A stretch of DNA of 35,038 nucleotides from JAPLYB01 sp964481435 (GTDB lineage Archaea > Nanobdellota > Nanobdellia > Pacearchaeales > UBA284). A model generated the notes under the pieces. The model had not been told where the DNA came from. It did not search any database and worked only from the letters and a program-made list of their open reading frames with translations. Shown in pieces: positions 24,405 to 32,047 of the stretch. The stretch covers positions 1-35,038 of the forward strand of contig CAYZTH010000004.1 of NCBI GenBank assembly GCA_964481435.1, in the 5' to 3' direction. The first letter of the stretch is position 1. Each line of letters begins with the position of its first letter. The position numbers and the translations under genes are program-made.

Positions 24405-25916
24405 ATGGGATCTTCATTAGACTCTCTTATTCGGGAATTTCCAAGAGCAGATACTCTCCCACAATCAAGACCGTATACTAATCATGCTGTTACTCTTAAA
24501 CAAGTTGCTAGTGTTGAACAAAGAATGCAGGAACTAGAAAGAGTGCGACTCAATGTTTTTAGTTATCGAGCAGGATTGATAACTGGTACAGATTACTTAT
24601 CAGACTCCGGGACTACGACCATGACTAATAAACAGTGGGCCTCACTTCATCTTGGAGATGAATCCTATGGTTCAAATGAGGGTTACTTTTATTTAAAGGA
24701 CCAAATTAGGAAACTTTTTGGAGAGCAATTTTTTAACGAAGACCAAAATTTACATCCAAATGCATATATCTTTCATCAAGGAAGGGCAGGAGAACACGCC
24801 CTATTTACGACACTTCGAAGATCCATTGGTCCAGGAAAATTAGTAATTCCAAGCAACGGGCATTTTGATACGACTGAAGCGAATATCGAATCTAATGAAA
24901 TTGAGCCATTAAATCTTTTTTCTCCAGAATTAAAAAAAGCAGGCTCTGCGTATCATTTTAAGGGGGACATGAATGTCACAGCTCTTCAAGAATTATTTGA
25001 ATCAAGATCATCAGAAATTCCATTAGTATATTTAACAATTACAAACAACACAGGGGGCGGTCAACCCGTCTCAATGGCAAATATAAGGGAAGTAGCAAAG
25101 GTTGCCCACGATCATGGGACCCCCTTATTTTTTGACGCCTGTAGATTTGCAGAAAATGCCTGGTTCATACAAAAACATGAACTCGGTTATTCAACTAAAT
25201 CTATCGAAGAGATTGTTAAGGAGATGTTTTCATATGTTGATGGATTTACAACAAGTTTCAAAAAAGATGGATTAGTAAATATGGGTGGCGGTGTATTTCT
25301 AAAAGAAGGGGGGCTTTTTGTTAAGAATTATCCAAATGTTCCCGAAGTTCTGCGTGATCATCAAATACTAACTGAGGGGCATAACACCTATGGCGGGCTA
25401 TGTGGAAGAGACCTAATGGCCTTAGTTGAAGGTCTAAAGACGATAGTAAGCAGCGAGTATCTTAAAAGTAGAACTGAACAAGTTGGGGCTTTTGGAGAAG
25501 CGATGCATGCAAGAGGAATTCCTGTTTTGACTCCTGTCGGAGGTCATGCTGTTTATTTAGACATGGTTAAATTTTTTGAAGGCACTTCGATGAAACGTGA
25601 AGATTTTGGGGGGATTGCTTTCACTGCGCTTTTGCTCGGCTTATATGGGGACAGGGCTTGTGAATTAGGGGATTTTGCATTTGGAAAATATGATCGTACA
25701 ACCGGGAAGTATACTCTCCCAGAAAATAGTAATGTTAGACTTGCTGTTCCAAGATTAAGATATGAAGAAACAGATTTAATGGCAACAGTTGCTGCAGTCG
25801 AAGCACTTTATAAAAATAGAGGATTAATTCCCGGCGTTAATGTTGAGGTAGGTGATTTAGTTAAAACACTAAAGCACTTTAAAGCAGGATTCGCCTTTAA
25901 ACCCTTAGATAATTAA
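24405..25916 (+). CDS. tnaA: tryptophanase/tyrosine phenol-lyase family beta-eliminating lyase
   Basis: A 503-aa PLP enzyme of the beta-eliminating lyase family, which splits L-tryptophan to indole (or L-tyrosine to phenol), pyruvate and ammonia. Landmarks are YGSNEGYFYLKDQI near 88, FHQGRAGEHALF near 123 (PLP phosphate side), FFDACRFAENAW with the PLP-pyridine Asp near 244, and TTSFKKDGLVNMGG with the Schiff-base Lys at 286/287. PVGGHAVYLD and RLAVPRLRY follow in the small domain. The segment CELGDF has no Arg where tyrosine phenol-lyases usually have MERG, which tilts toward tryptophanase, but the specificity call is tentative. TATA-like TTTATAAATA (24377-24386) lies about 25 bp before the ATG. 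The enzyme family is mainly bacterial. Confidence 0.85.
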   Translation: MGSSLDSLIREFPRADTLPQSRPYTNHAVTLKQVASVEQRMQELERVRLNVFSYRAGLITGTDYLSDSGTTTMTNKQWASLHLGDESYGSNEGYFYLKDQIRKLFGEQFFNEDQNLHPNAYIFHQGRAGEHALFTTLRRSIGPGKLVIPSNGHFDTTEANIESNEIEPLNLFSPELKKAGSAYHFKGDMNVTALQELFESRSSEIPLVYLTITNNTGGGQPVSMANIREVAKVAHDHGTPLFFDACRFAENAWFIQKHELGYSTKSIEEIVKEMFSYVDGFTTSFKKDGLVNMGGGVFLKEGGLFVKNYPNVPEVLRDHQILTEGHNTYGGLCGRDLMALVEGLKTIVSSEYLKSRTEQVGAFGEAMHARGIPVLTPVGGHAVYLDMVKFFEGTSMKREDFGGIAFTALLLGLYGDRACELGDFAFGKYDRTTGKYTLPENSNVRLAVPRLRYEETDLMATVAAVEALYKNRGLIPGVNVEVGDLVKTLKHFKAGFAFKPLDN

Positions 25917-25991
25917 GATTTTTTCTAAGAACTATTGAAAAAAATAACATAAATGATTATAAAGGCGTGTTGTAATATAGGATATTAAAAA

Positions 25992-27053
25992 ATGTTTGGT
26001 ACAAGAATTCAACCAACAACAAAAGCCCTTGAGCTTCTAGCCAGTGCGGGAATTCTTCCGGAACTTGAGAAGAGAATAAGGGGTTATGATTTTGGGAAAC
26101 CCTTTGTATTTGATGGGCATGTTTTTGATGGATATGGGAATCAAGAAAGGGATTTCTTTGATGCAGTTCTTCCCGCAGTGCGTTGTGGTGAATTTTCAGA
26201 AAGTTTACTTGGTTCAAGAGAGGATAACTGGGATTTAAACAATTCTATTTTTGTTTACTTCTTTTCAGAGCTCGCAAATGAGCGCATGAATAGAAGCGGA
26301 ACCAGAGACCATCATACTTGGGGCTCAGGAAATTATAGATTTTATGTATTTAATGTTGACAGAAATTTAGTCATAGAAAGAATGAATGTTTCTAGCAGCG
26401 TTTATACCGGATTAGATATGCAGCAAGAAGAAGATAGGAGAAGGTCAAGAGTCTTTGATACAGACTGGGCTGACTGGCATAGATTAGTAGCCTTTCAGTT
26501 TAAATGGGCAAGACAATCTGGAAGGCTCGATGAATTTTTAGATATATTCCGCAGTGGGAGATTCAGTCAACCCGCAGACTTAGAGAAAATGAGAAGAGAG
26601 GGATATCCCAATACAGATGAATTAGTTTTGGAAGTGAATGGTTATCCTGGAAACAAAACTCCAGGGATATTCCAAAAAGATATGCCCCTAGTGATACCCG
26701 GAGGTCACCATCCATTTGAAGATTTTTACCATTATGGTTTTTATGGATTCACTGGAAAGATGACCGGTACACATCTTCCGTTTGTTCCCTATCTTAGAGA
26801 AGTTAGTGGAGAGCTTCAAATGGGTATTGGAATTATGCAAAGAGACGCAAATAAAGGTAGGCACTATGGGGAATTAAAAGGAAGAGGCAGGCCTCTTTTT
26901 ACAATAGTTCAAAAGGGCGGTGGACCAATAGTCTGCGAGCAAATGAGATTCAGACAAGAAGATATGGTCGGTTTAGCTCGAGCAAGCAGTAAATGCTATA
27001 ATGGTTGGCAGGGACACGTTGAAGTTTTGATGGACGCAATACAGAAGTCCTAG
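25992..27053 (+). CDS. hypothetical 353-aa protein downstream of tnaA
   Basis: Not recognised. Soluble, no signal peptide, unusually rich in Gly, aromatic residues, Arg and Asp. Runs such as GGHHPFEDFYHYGFYGFTGK and RDHHTWGSG carry clustered His and acidic residues that could bind metal. It follows tnaA by 75 nt and both share wobble-T-rich codons, unlike the neighbouring ftsZ, so they may have arrived together. A TATA-like ATTATAAAG at about 25953 lies about 39 bp upstream of the ATG, so it may also have its own promoter. Confidence 0.6.
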   Translation: MFGTRIQPTTKALELLASAGILPELEKRIRGYDFGKPFVFDGHVFDGYGNQERDFFDAVLPAVRCGEFSESLLGSREDNWDLNNSIFVYFFSELANERMNRSGTRDHHTWGSGNYRFYVFNVDRNLVIERMNVSSSVYTGLDMQQEEDRRRSRVFDTDWADWHRLVAFQFKWARQSGRLDEFLDIFRSGRFSQPADLEKMRREGYPNTDELVLEVNGYPGNKTPGIFQKDMPLVIPGGHHPFEDFYHYGFYGFTGKMTGTHLPFVPYLREVSGELQMGIGIMQRDANKGRHYGELKGRGRPLFTIVQKGGGPIVCEQMRFRQEDMVGLARASSKCYNGWQGHVEVLMDAIQKS

Positions 27054-27107
27054 AAAATCTTTTTCTATTTTCAACAATTTTTATAAACCCAAAACCTTTC
27101 TTCTAGC

Positions 27108-27527
27108 ATGGAAATCAAGAAACTATTTGATGAACAGGTCTTAGATGGCAAGTACTTTGATGTCCATCAGGACTGGGAGAAGCCGATTCCAGGTTTCTTT
27201 ATTCTCGCTTCAAAAAGAAAAATTAAATCGGTAGGCGAGTTTACAGATGAAGAATCTGTTGAATTTATTACGATGCTTGTCAAAGTCAGAAAAGCAATGA
27301 AAAAAGTTCTTGGAATCCAATACATTGACTTGCTTCAGAGAGAAGACAGCCCATATTGGGATTTCCACATTTGCCTTTTCCCAAAATATCCTTGGATGGC
27401 CGAGAAATTTGGGAGAGCCACTGGGCCAGAGGTTTGGAAATATGCACAAAAGAACTTCTCAGATGATAAATCAATTAATGAAGTTAAGGTCGCTGCAAAG
27501 AAAGTTCGAGAGTATCTCGCAAGTTAA
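27108..27527 (+). CDS. diverged HIT-superfamily protein
   Basis: A 139-aa protein that resembles the HIT superfamily of nucleotide hydrolases/transferases. The expected H-x-H-x-H triad region reads D85-F-H87-I-C89 followed by LFPKYPWM, so only the middle (nucleophilic) His is kept. The preceding DLLQREDSPYW fits the HIT strand order. Activity may therefore be altered or lost. TATA-like TTTTTATAAACCC at about 27077-27089 lies about 25 bp before the ATG (leaderless). Its stop codon overlaps the convergent 27524 gene by a few bases. Confidence 0.6.
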   Translation: MEIKKLFDEQVLDGKYFDVHQDWEKPIPGFFILASKRKIKSVGEFTDEESVEFITMLVKVRKAMKKVLGIQYIDLLQREDSPYWDFHICLFPKYPWMAEKFGRATGPEVWKYAQKNFSDDKSINEVKVAAKKVREYLAS

Positions 27528-28522
27528 TAGTAGCAGGTTTTGACACGAGGTTCCCAAATTTTTCTATGCTCTAAAGAGGTTTCCCCCTCACAAGCTCCTT
27601 CAAGAAAACAAGATTTATGTTCTTTTATGTCAAAGATGAGATAGAAGGTACAGGGCTCTTTATTGCATGATTTATCTTTGCATAATACTTTATATCTACA
27701 GCAACCCCTGCTAAGCGCCCATAAAAAATCAGTTACAAAGAAAATACTCTTGTCAGACTCTTTAGTAAGAATCTTTATTGCTTCAATACTCGCAATTCTG
27801 ATTTCTGAATCAGAATCAATTTCATTTTGATTAATAAGATTATTTCTCAATTCGTTATCAGTTATCTCCAAACAGCCTGTTCTTAACAGTAGCCTTTGAA
27901 TATGGTAATCTGTTAGGGGGCTTATATTTTCTTTGTCTTTAATATCAAGCAAGCCCGCATCCATTAAAAACCCCACAAAAAGGGTAGCTTTTTTCTTAAG
28001 CGGGTCTTCAAATCCCGGAATATTGTCAAGTTGTTCATAGATGCCTGTGCCTTTATTTATCAAGAAGCCGTTGCTCGAAGAAATCAAGTTTGAGATTTTT
28101 CCATCAAATCTGGAAATAATCAATTTTGAAGATTCGATTAATATTTTGGATCTTCCTTCAACATCTTTTAGAAGGCAATTGCACGGATTCCCGTCTTCAG
28201 AGAATAAGGACCTAATTTTTTCAGCAAGATCCTCAATTCTTAAGGATGCAAGATACTTCGGATCTATCAATTTTGAATTGTCCTTCCCAAGTTGGGTATA
28301 AATAACTTCTATCCAACTCCAGCCATCGAGATTTTTTTCCTTATTTGTTAGCCCATACGTTTGATGGCAAATGGCAGTAGCATAAAAATATGTTCTTAAC
28401 TTAGTTTCAGTATCAGAATTAAACGTTATGAATTCTCTTTGGAAGAAATTTTTTCTATGGTTCAAACTACCTATCTTTTTAGCAACTTTCTTGCACTGTT
28501 CTTTGTTAACAATTATGGGCAT
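27524..28522 (-). CDS. cysteine-rich protein, possible HhH-GPD-like fold
   Basis: A 332-aa soluble protein of unrecognised family. The segment PLTDYHIQRLLLRTGCLEI (about 209-227) resembles the D-x-H-x-x-R-x-x-x-R-x-G helix of HhH-GPD DNA glycosylases. The C-terminal 60 residues hold nine cysteines (CCRYKVLC, CNKEPC, CFLEGAC among them), suggesting an Fe-S cluster or zinc site. A DNA/nucleoside glycosylase-like role is a guess. A TTG at 28534 extends the frame by four residues, but the ATG at 28522 lies about 25 bp after an AT-rich TATA region (28541-28552) and is preferred as a leaderless start. Confidence 0.6.
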   Translation of the reverse strand: MPIIVNKEQCKKVAKKIGSLNHRKNFFQREFITFNSDTETKLRTYFYATAICHQTYGLTNKEKNLDGWSWIEVIYTQLGKDNSKLIDPKYLASLRIEDLAEKIRSLFSEDGNPCNCLLKDVEGRSKILIESSKLIISRFDGKISNLISSSNGFLINKGTGIYEQLDNIPGFEDPLKKKATLFVGFLMDAGLLDIKDKENISPLTDYHIQRLLLRTGCLEITDNELRNNLINQNEIDSDSEIRIASIEAIKILTKESDKSIFFVTDFLWALSRGCCRYKVLCKDKSCNKEPCTFYLIFDIKEHKSCFLEGACEGETSLEHRKIWEPRVKTCYY

Positions 28523-28573
28523 AGGAATAGTCAAGATAATATATTTATATATTTTTAGAATCGCATCGAAGAA

Positions 28574-29206
28574 TTAAACTCCGATGAAATCCTGGGCAGA
28601 TGTATGGTCATCATCATCTTCGACAGGCATCGTCTTCTTCTTGTCTGCTTCTAAGGCAGATGCTTTCTGTTGTCTTATCATTGTTGCTTCTCTTGGCTTT
28701 CCGATTTTCTCATATAGGTCAGCCATCCTGTCTCTTATCTGATTTGCATTTTCAACAGGCAAGTTCAAAGTAAGAATCTTATTGTAGACTGAAATGGCCT
28801 TTGTTTGCATTCTCTTGCTTTCAAGTTCTCTTGCATAGGCCATGTAAACTCCTAGAACTCTGTTCCATGTGTCTTGTCTGTCTCTTTTTGCAGCTAGGAC
28901 AAGTGCCTTCCTGAAGGTATCCTCTGCTGTAAAATAATCTCCTGTCCTTACAAACAGTTCTCCTGCTTTGAAAAATAATTCTTTTTTATCATCAAATGTC
29001 TTGGCCAGGTCAGCTGCATTAAGATACGCTCTTGCAGCATTATTCCACCATAGTCTTTTAATATAAATATCAGTCATCAAAATAAAAGCATTTTTCCGAG
29101 TCTCTTGGTCATTCTCCATCTTCTTGACTATTTTATCAAGAAGCTCTAGTTTGATATCATCACTCTTACTTTTTATTTCATTTAAAATTTCTTCTTTAGT
29201 CCCCAT
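28574..29206 (-). CDS. TPR-like helical repeat protein
   Basis: A 210-aa all-helical protein with tetratricopeptide-like repeats: units such as NNAARAYLNAADLAKTFDDKKE and RTGDYFTAEDTFRKALVLA carry the A-A-Y/F spacing of TPR/SNAP-type helices. It probably mediates protein-protein contacts; no catalytic motif is seen. The C-terminus is charged (KADKKKTMPVEDDDDH region) and probably disordered. The frame extends 11 codons upstream, but AAGGAG placed 7 nt before the ATG at 29206 (MGTKEEILNEIK) makes that the start. Confidence 0.75.
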   Translation of the reverse strand: MGTKEEILNEIKSKSDDIKLELLDKIVKKMENDQETRKNAFILMTDIYIKRLWWNNAARAYLNAADLAKTFDDKKELFFKAGELFVRTGDYFTAEDTFRKALVLAAKRDRQDTWNRVLGVYMAYARELESKRMQTKAISVYNKILTLNLPVENANQIRDRMADLYEKIGKPREATMIRQQKASALEADKKKTMPVEDDDDHTSAQDFIGV

Positions 29207-29256
29207 TTTTTTCTCCTTATTATAAATAAAATTGTCCAAGATACTTTAAAAATTTA

Positions 29257-29413
29257 TTGGTGATTTAATAGATATTAGTCTTAGAAAGAAGTGCACCAAT
29301 AATTAAGAATTGCCAAGTGCATTAGCACAATCTTGGCAACTAATTAGTTCAATATCAATAAATAATTATTATCCCTATTTTTTGCAAGATAAGGTTGTGC
29401 TTCGGCAATCTTG
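29257..29413. repeat. cluster of three hairpins between two minus-strand genes
   Basis: Three inverted repeats in a row: TATTGGTG near 29257 with CACCAATA ending near 29301 (long loop); TTGCCAA-GTGC-ATTA-GCAC-AATC-TTGGCAA at 29310-29339; and CAAGAT (29385-29390) with ATCTTG (29408-29413) enclosing TGC-TTCG-GCA and a 7-nt bulge. The second and third have the same design as the stem-bulge element (two stacked helices, one-sided bulge) but other sequences. They lie between the nitroreductase stop and the TPR gene start. Confidence 0.55.
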
Positions 29414-29420
29414 ATTAGTT

Positions 29421-29975
29421 TTAATCAAAAACATTCCTTGGTTTTTTCGTTTCTTCTTGTTTGAACCTCTCAAAATATGTGATAAGTTTGAGGTCTGGTT
29501 TTTTTCTTACTTCGGGTCTTCCTAGGGGGTATCCTATTGGAAGCAAGGCTTCTACTTGTGCCCAGTCCGGCAAGAACAATATCCTCTTGACTGCATCTTC
29601 ATCAAACCATCCGACCCAACAGCTTGAAAGCCCTATATCAACTGTCTTCAAGAGCATGTTCTCGATTGCTGCCCCTGCTTGCTGTCTGACATAATCTTCT
29701 GCTCTTTTTCCATAGCTTCTTATGGCGTGCTCTTTTTTAGAGTAAACTGCAATGACATACTCTGCCTCAGCAATAAAAGGTTGCTGGCTAGCATTTGCAA
29801 GAAGTTTGATTTTTTTCTTATCAGAAACAAGTATCAGCTTTACAGTGAAGATATTTCCAGCCATCGGGGTAAATAATGCCGCCTCACAAATCTCGCTGAC
29901 TTTTTGAAGAGAAACTTTTCTCAAAGAATAGTGCCTGACGCTTCTTCTTTGTTTTAAGACCTCATTTAATTCCAT
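29421..29975 (-). CDS. nitroreductase-family flavoprotein
   Basis: A 184-aa FMN-dependent nitroreductase-fold protein that reduces substrates with NAD(P)H. The opening VLKQRRSVRHY (6-16) binds the FMN phosphate, GAAIENMLLKTVDIGLSSCWVG (about 102-123) is the typical core helix, and LLPIGYPLGRPEVRKKP is the C-terminal NAD(P)H/FMN-side motif. Length is normal for the short form of the family. Physiological substrate is unknown. It is divergent from the DNA ligase gene, and the two share a 58-bp promoter region. Confidence 0.87.
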   Translation of the reverse strand: MELNEVLKQRRSVRHYSLRKVSLQKVSEICEAALFTPMAGNIFTVKLILVSDKKKIKLLANASQQPFIAEAEYVIAVYSKKEHAIRSYGKRAEDYVRQQAGAAIENMLLKTVDIGLSSCWVGWFDEDAVKRILFLPDWAQVEALLPIGYPLGRPEVRKKPDLKLITYFERFKQEETKKPRNVFD

Positions 29976-30033
29976 GATTATCTTATCAGGTAAAGTATAA
30001 AAACCTTTTTAAGAAAGGGATTCCTAAACTTAT
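29976..30033. promoter_or_regulatory. divergent promoter for nitroreductase and ligase
   Basis: The 58-bp gap holds AGTATAAAAACC (29994-30005), about 30 bp before the ligase ATG, and on the minus strand CTTAAAAAGG (about 30004-30013), about 30 bp before the nitroreductase ATG. The two boxes overlap, so the two genes may compete for transcription factors. Confidence 0.45.
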
Positions 30034-31815
30034 ATGTTATATCTTGAACTTGCTAGAATCTATGAGGCTCTTGAAGCTACGCCAAAAAGACTTGAGAAAA
30101 CAAAGATACTATCTGAATTTTTTAAGAAAATCTCAAAGAAAGAGGCCAGAGATATCGCTTATCTGGCCAAGGGAAAAGTATTTCCCGATTGGAATGAATC
30201 TGAGATTGGGATTTCTTCTCAGTTAGCCATAAAATCAATAAGCAAAGCAACAGGAACCTCTGACCACGAACTTGTAAGGAAATGGAGAAGCATTGGCGAT
30301 TTAGGAAAAGTTGCAGAAGAGACAATAAAAACAAAGAAACAGAGAACTCTTTTCTCAGCAAAACTTCAAATTAATAAAGTTATTGATAACCTAAGAAAAG
30401 CAGCCACACTGGTAGGACCAGGTACAGTAGGCAGAAAAGTTGGGCTTGTCGCAGAACTTTTGACTGTTGCAGAACCAATCGAGGCGCGATATATCATAAG
30501 AACCTTGTTAGAGGAGCTTAGGATAGGTGTGGCAGACGGAACAATAAGGGATGCTATTGTCTGGGCATGTTTTGGGGACAAAATTGGAATAAAATATAAT
30601 AAAGAAAAGAACGACATCGAATTAGATGAAAAACACAGAGAAAAGTATGACTACTATTCTGCCTTAATTCAAGAGGCATATGATAAAGCGAATGATTTTG
30701 GAGTTGTTCTAGAATCTGCATTTGAAGGAGAGCATGCCCTGAAAAAAATAGAACTTGAAGTAGGCAGGCCAGTTAAAGTCGAACTCTGCAAGAAAGTTGA
30801 TTCAATTAAAGAGGGTTTTGAACGTGTTGGGAAGCCAGCAGACATTGAATTGAAATACGATGGCTTTAGGATGTTAATCCATAAGACTCCTGAAGGAAAG
30901 ATAATAATCTACACGAGAAGGCTAGATAATGTCACAAAGCAATTTCCTGAGGTTGCTAAATACATCAAGGACCAGGTGACTGGAAAATCATTCATCCTAG
31001 ATTCTGAAGCAGTTGGCTTTAATCCAAAGACTCATAAGTACAAACAATTCCAGGATATATCCCAGCGAATAAAAAGAAAGTATGATATTGAACGGCTAGA
31101 AAAAGAACTTCCTGTTGAGATTAATGTTTTTGATATCCTAGATTATAATGGCAAAGATTTGATTGAGACTCCTTTGAGGGAAAGAAGAAAACTAATTGAG
31201 AAAATAGTTAAGCCAGTGCCCTGGAAAATAAAGCTTGCAGAGAACATTATAACAGATGATGAAAAAGAAGCAGAAGCATTCTACAAAAAAGCCCTAAAAG
31301 ACGGCATGGAAGGAATAGTTATGAAAAGTATCAATTCAAAATATCAACCAGGGGCCAGAGTTGATACCTGGGTGAAGTTCAAACCAGTCCAGGACCCTCT
31401 TGACCTTGTCATAACCGGGGCAGAGTATGGAAAAGGGAAAAGAGCAGGGTGGTTTTCTTCTTTTATTCTATCCTGCAGACATGAAGGAAAGTTCTTAGAA
31501 ATAGGAAAAGTGGGAACAGGAGTCAAAGAAAAATCTGACCAAGGTCTTTCGTTTGAAGAGCTGACAAATTTAATCAAACCCCTGATAACAAAGCACGCAG
31601 GAACAGAAGTATCTGTAAAGCCAAAGATTGTTGTTGAAGTTGCCTATCAAGAGATTCAGATATCTCCAACATATTCATCAGGATATGCCCTAAGATTTCC
31701 AAGAATAATCAAATTAAGAGAAGAAAAGGGCCCTAATGATGTCTATAATCTAGATGAAATTAAGGAATTCTTCAAAAAACAAGGCTCCAGAAAGTTGATG
31801 TGGGAAGTAGGATAA
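30034..31815 (+). CDS. lig: ATP-dependent DNA ligase
   Basis: A 593-aa archaeal replicative/repair ligase that seals nicks using ATP. The N-terminal DNA-binding domain spans about 1-240 and includes the family's RIGVADGTIRDA. The adenylation site is ELKYDGFRM with the nucleotide-accepting Lys at 274. Motifs follow as DSEAVGF (III), DGMEGIVMKS (IV) and TWVKFKP (V), then an OB-fold domain. Archaeal members are 550-610 aa. The start MLYLELARIYEALE matches the family. It is followed by stem-bulge copy 4 and then by the relic and insertion that separate it from endonuclease IV. Confidence 0.95.
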   Translation: MLYLELARIYEALEATPKRLEKTKILSEFFKKISKKEARDIAYLAKGKVFPDWNESEIGISSQLAIKSISKATGTSDHELVRKWRSIGDLGKVAEETIKTKKQRTLFSAKLQINKVIDNLRKAATLVGPGTVGRKVGLVAELLTVAEPIEARYIIRTLLEELRIGVADGTIRDAIVWACFGDKIGIKYNKEKNDIELDEKHREKYDYYSALIQEAYDKANDFGVVLESAFEGEHALKKIELEVGRPVKVELCKKVDSIKEGFERVGKPADIELKYDGFRMLIHKTPEGKIIIYTRRLDNVTKQFPEVAKYIKDQVTGKSFILDSEAVGFNPKTHKYKQFQDISQRIKRKYDIERLEKELPVEINVFDILDYNGKDLIETPLRERRKLIEKIVKPVPWKIKLAENIITDDEKEAEAFYKKALKDGMEGIVMKSINSKYQPGARVDTWVKFKPVQDPLDLVITGAEYGKGKRAGWFSSFILSCRHEGKFLEIGKVGTGVKEKSDQGLSFEELTNLIKPLITKHAGTEVSVKPKIVVEVAYQEIQISPTYSSGYALRFPRIIKLREEKGPNDVYNLDEIKEFFKKQGSRKLMWEVG

Positions 31816-31852
31816 AAAATGAGATGTATCAATAAATGTAAAATAAATAGGG

Positions 31853-31891
31853 GGATTTTGGTGTTCCGCAGAACACAACGTTGCAAAATCC
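31853..31891 (+). repeat. stem-bulge element, copy 4 (structured repeat)
   Basis: Outer helix GGATTTTG (31853-31860) with CAAAATCC (31884-31891). Inner helix GTGTTC (31861-31866) with GAACAC (31871-31876), loop CGCA. Bulge AACGTTG (31877-31883). It starts 38 nt after the ligase stop, close to the 37 nt seen after mre11. The tail CAATTAGCTAA is followed by the endonuclease IV relic at 31919. Confidence 0.87.
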
Positions 31892-31918
31892 AATTAGCTA
31901 AAAGCATATAGCTAAAAA

Positions 31919-31963
31919 ATGGCAGAAATAAAGTTTGGTCCAGCAGGCATTGACACATTCTAA
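31919..31963 (+). pseudogene. relic of the endonuclease IV gene start
   Basis: ATG followed by 13 codons and a stop encodes MAEIKFGPAGIDTF. The intact gene at 32981 begins MAEKQEIKFGPAGIGGF. The shared DNA differs mainly at third codon positions, and the A-rich leaders (AATTAGCTAAAAGC versus AATTAGATAAGC) also align, so the two starts are homologous but not recent exact copies. The relic lacks the KQE triplet and stops after 14 codons. It marks the left edge of the region carrying the toxin-antitoxin genes. Confidence 0.75.
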
Positions 31964-31969
31964 CCAAAA

Positions 31970-32031
31970 CCTTTAAATATAACCATCAATATGGTTATTA
32001 TAACCTCAATTAAGGTTACCGATTATATAAA
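31970..32031 (+). promoter_or_regulatory. promoter with twin operator-like inverted repeats
   Basis: TAACCATCAATATGGTTA (31980-31997) and TAACCTCAATTAAGGTTA (32001-32018) both have arms TAACC and GGTTA separated by 8 nt. Their starts are 21 bp apart, two DNA turns, so two dimers could bind on the same face. TATA-like TTTAAATAT (31972-31980) abuts the first repeat and another, TTATATAAAA (32023-32032), follows the second. The layout suits autoregulation of the toxin-antitoxin operon downstream. Confidence 0.65.
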
Positions 32032-32047
32032 ATTAATTTGAAGAAAA

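Noticed and set aside
1635..31891. Stem-bulge copies as a CRISPR or tandem repeat
   Set aside because: Copies are dispersed over 30 kb, the arms vary in sequence, and there are no spacers or cas genes.
31743..31967. 74-aa minus-strand frame over the end of lig
   Set aside because: It is antisense to lig and the stem-bulge copy, with no start signal or domain.
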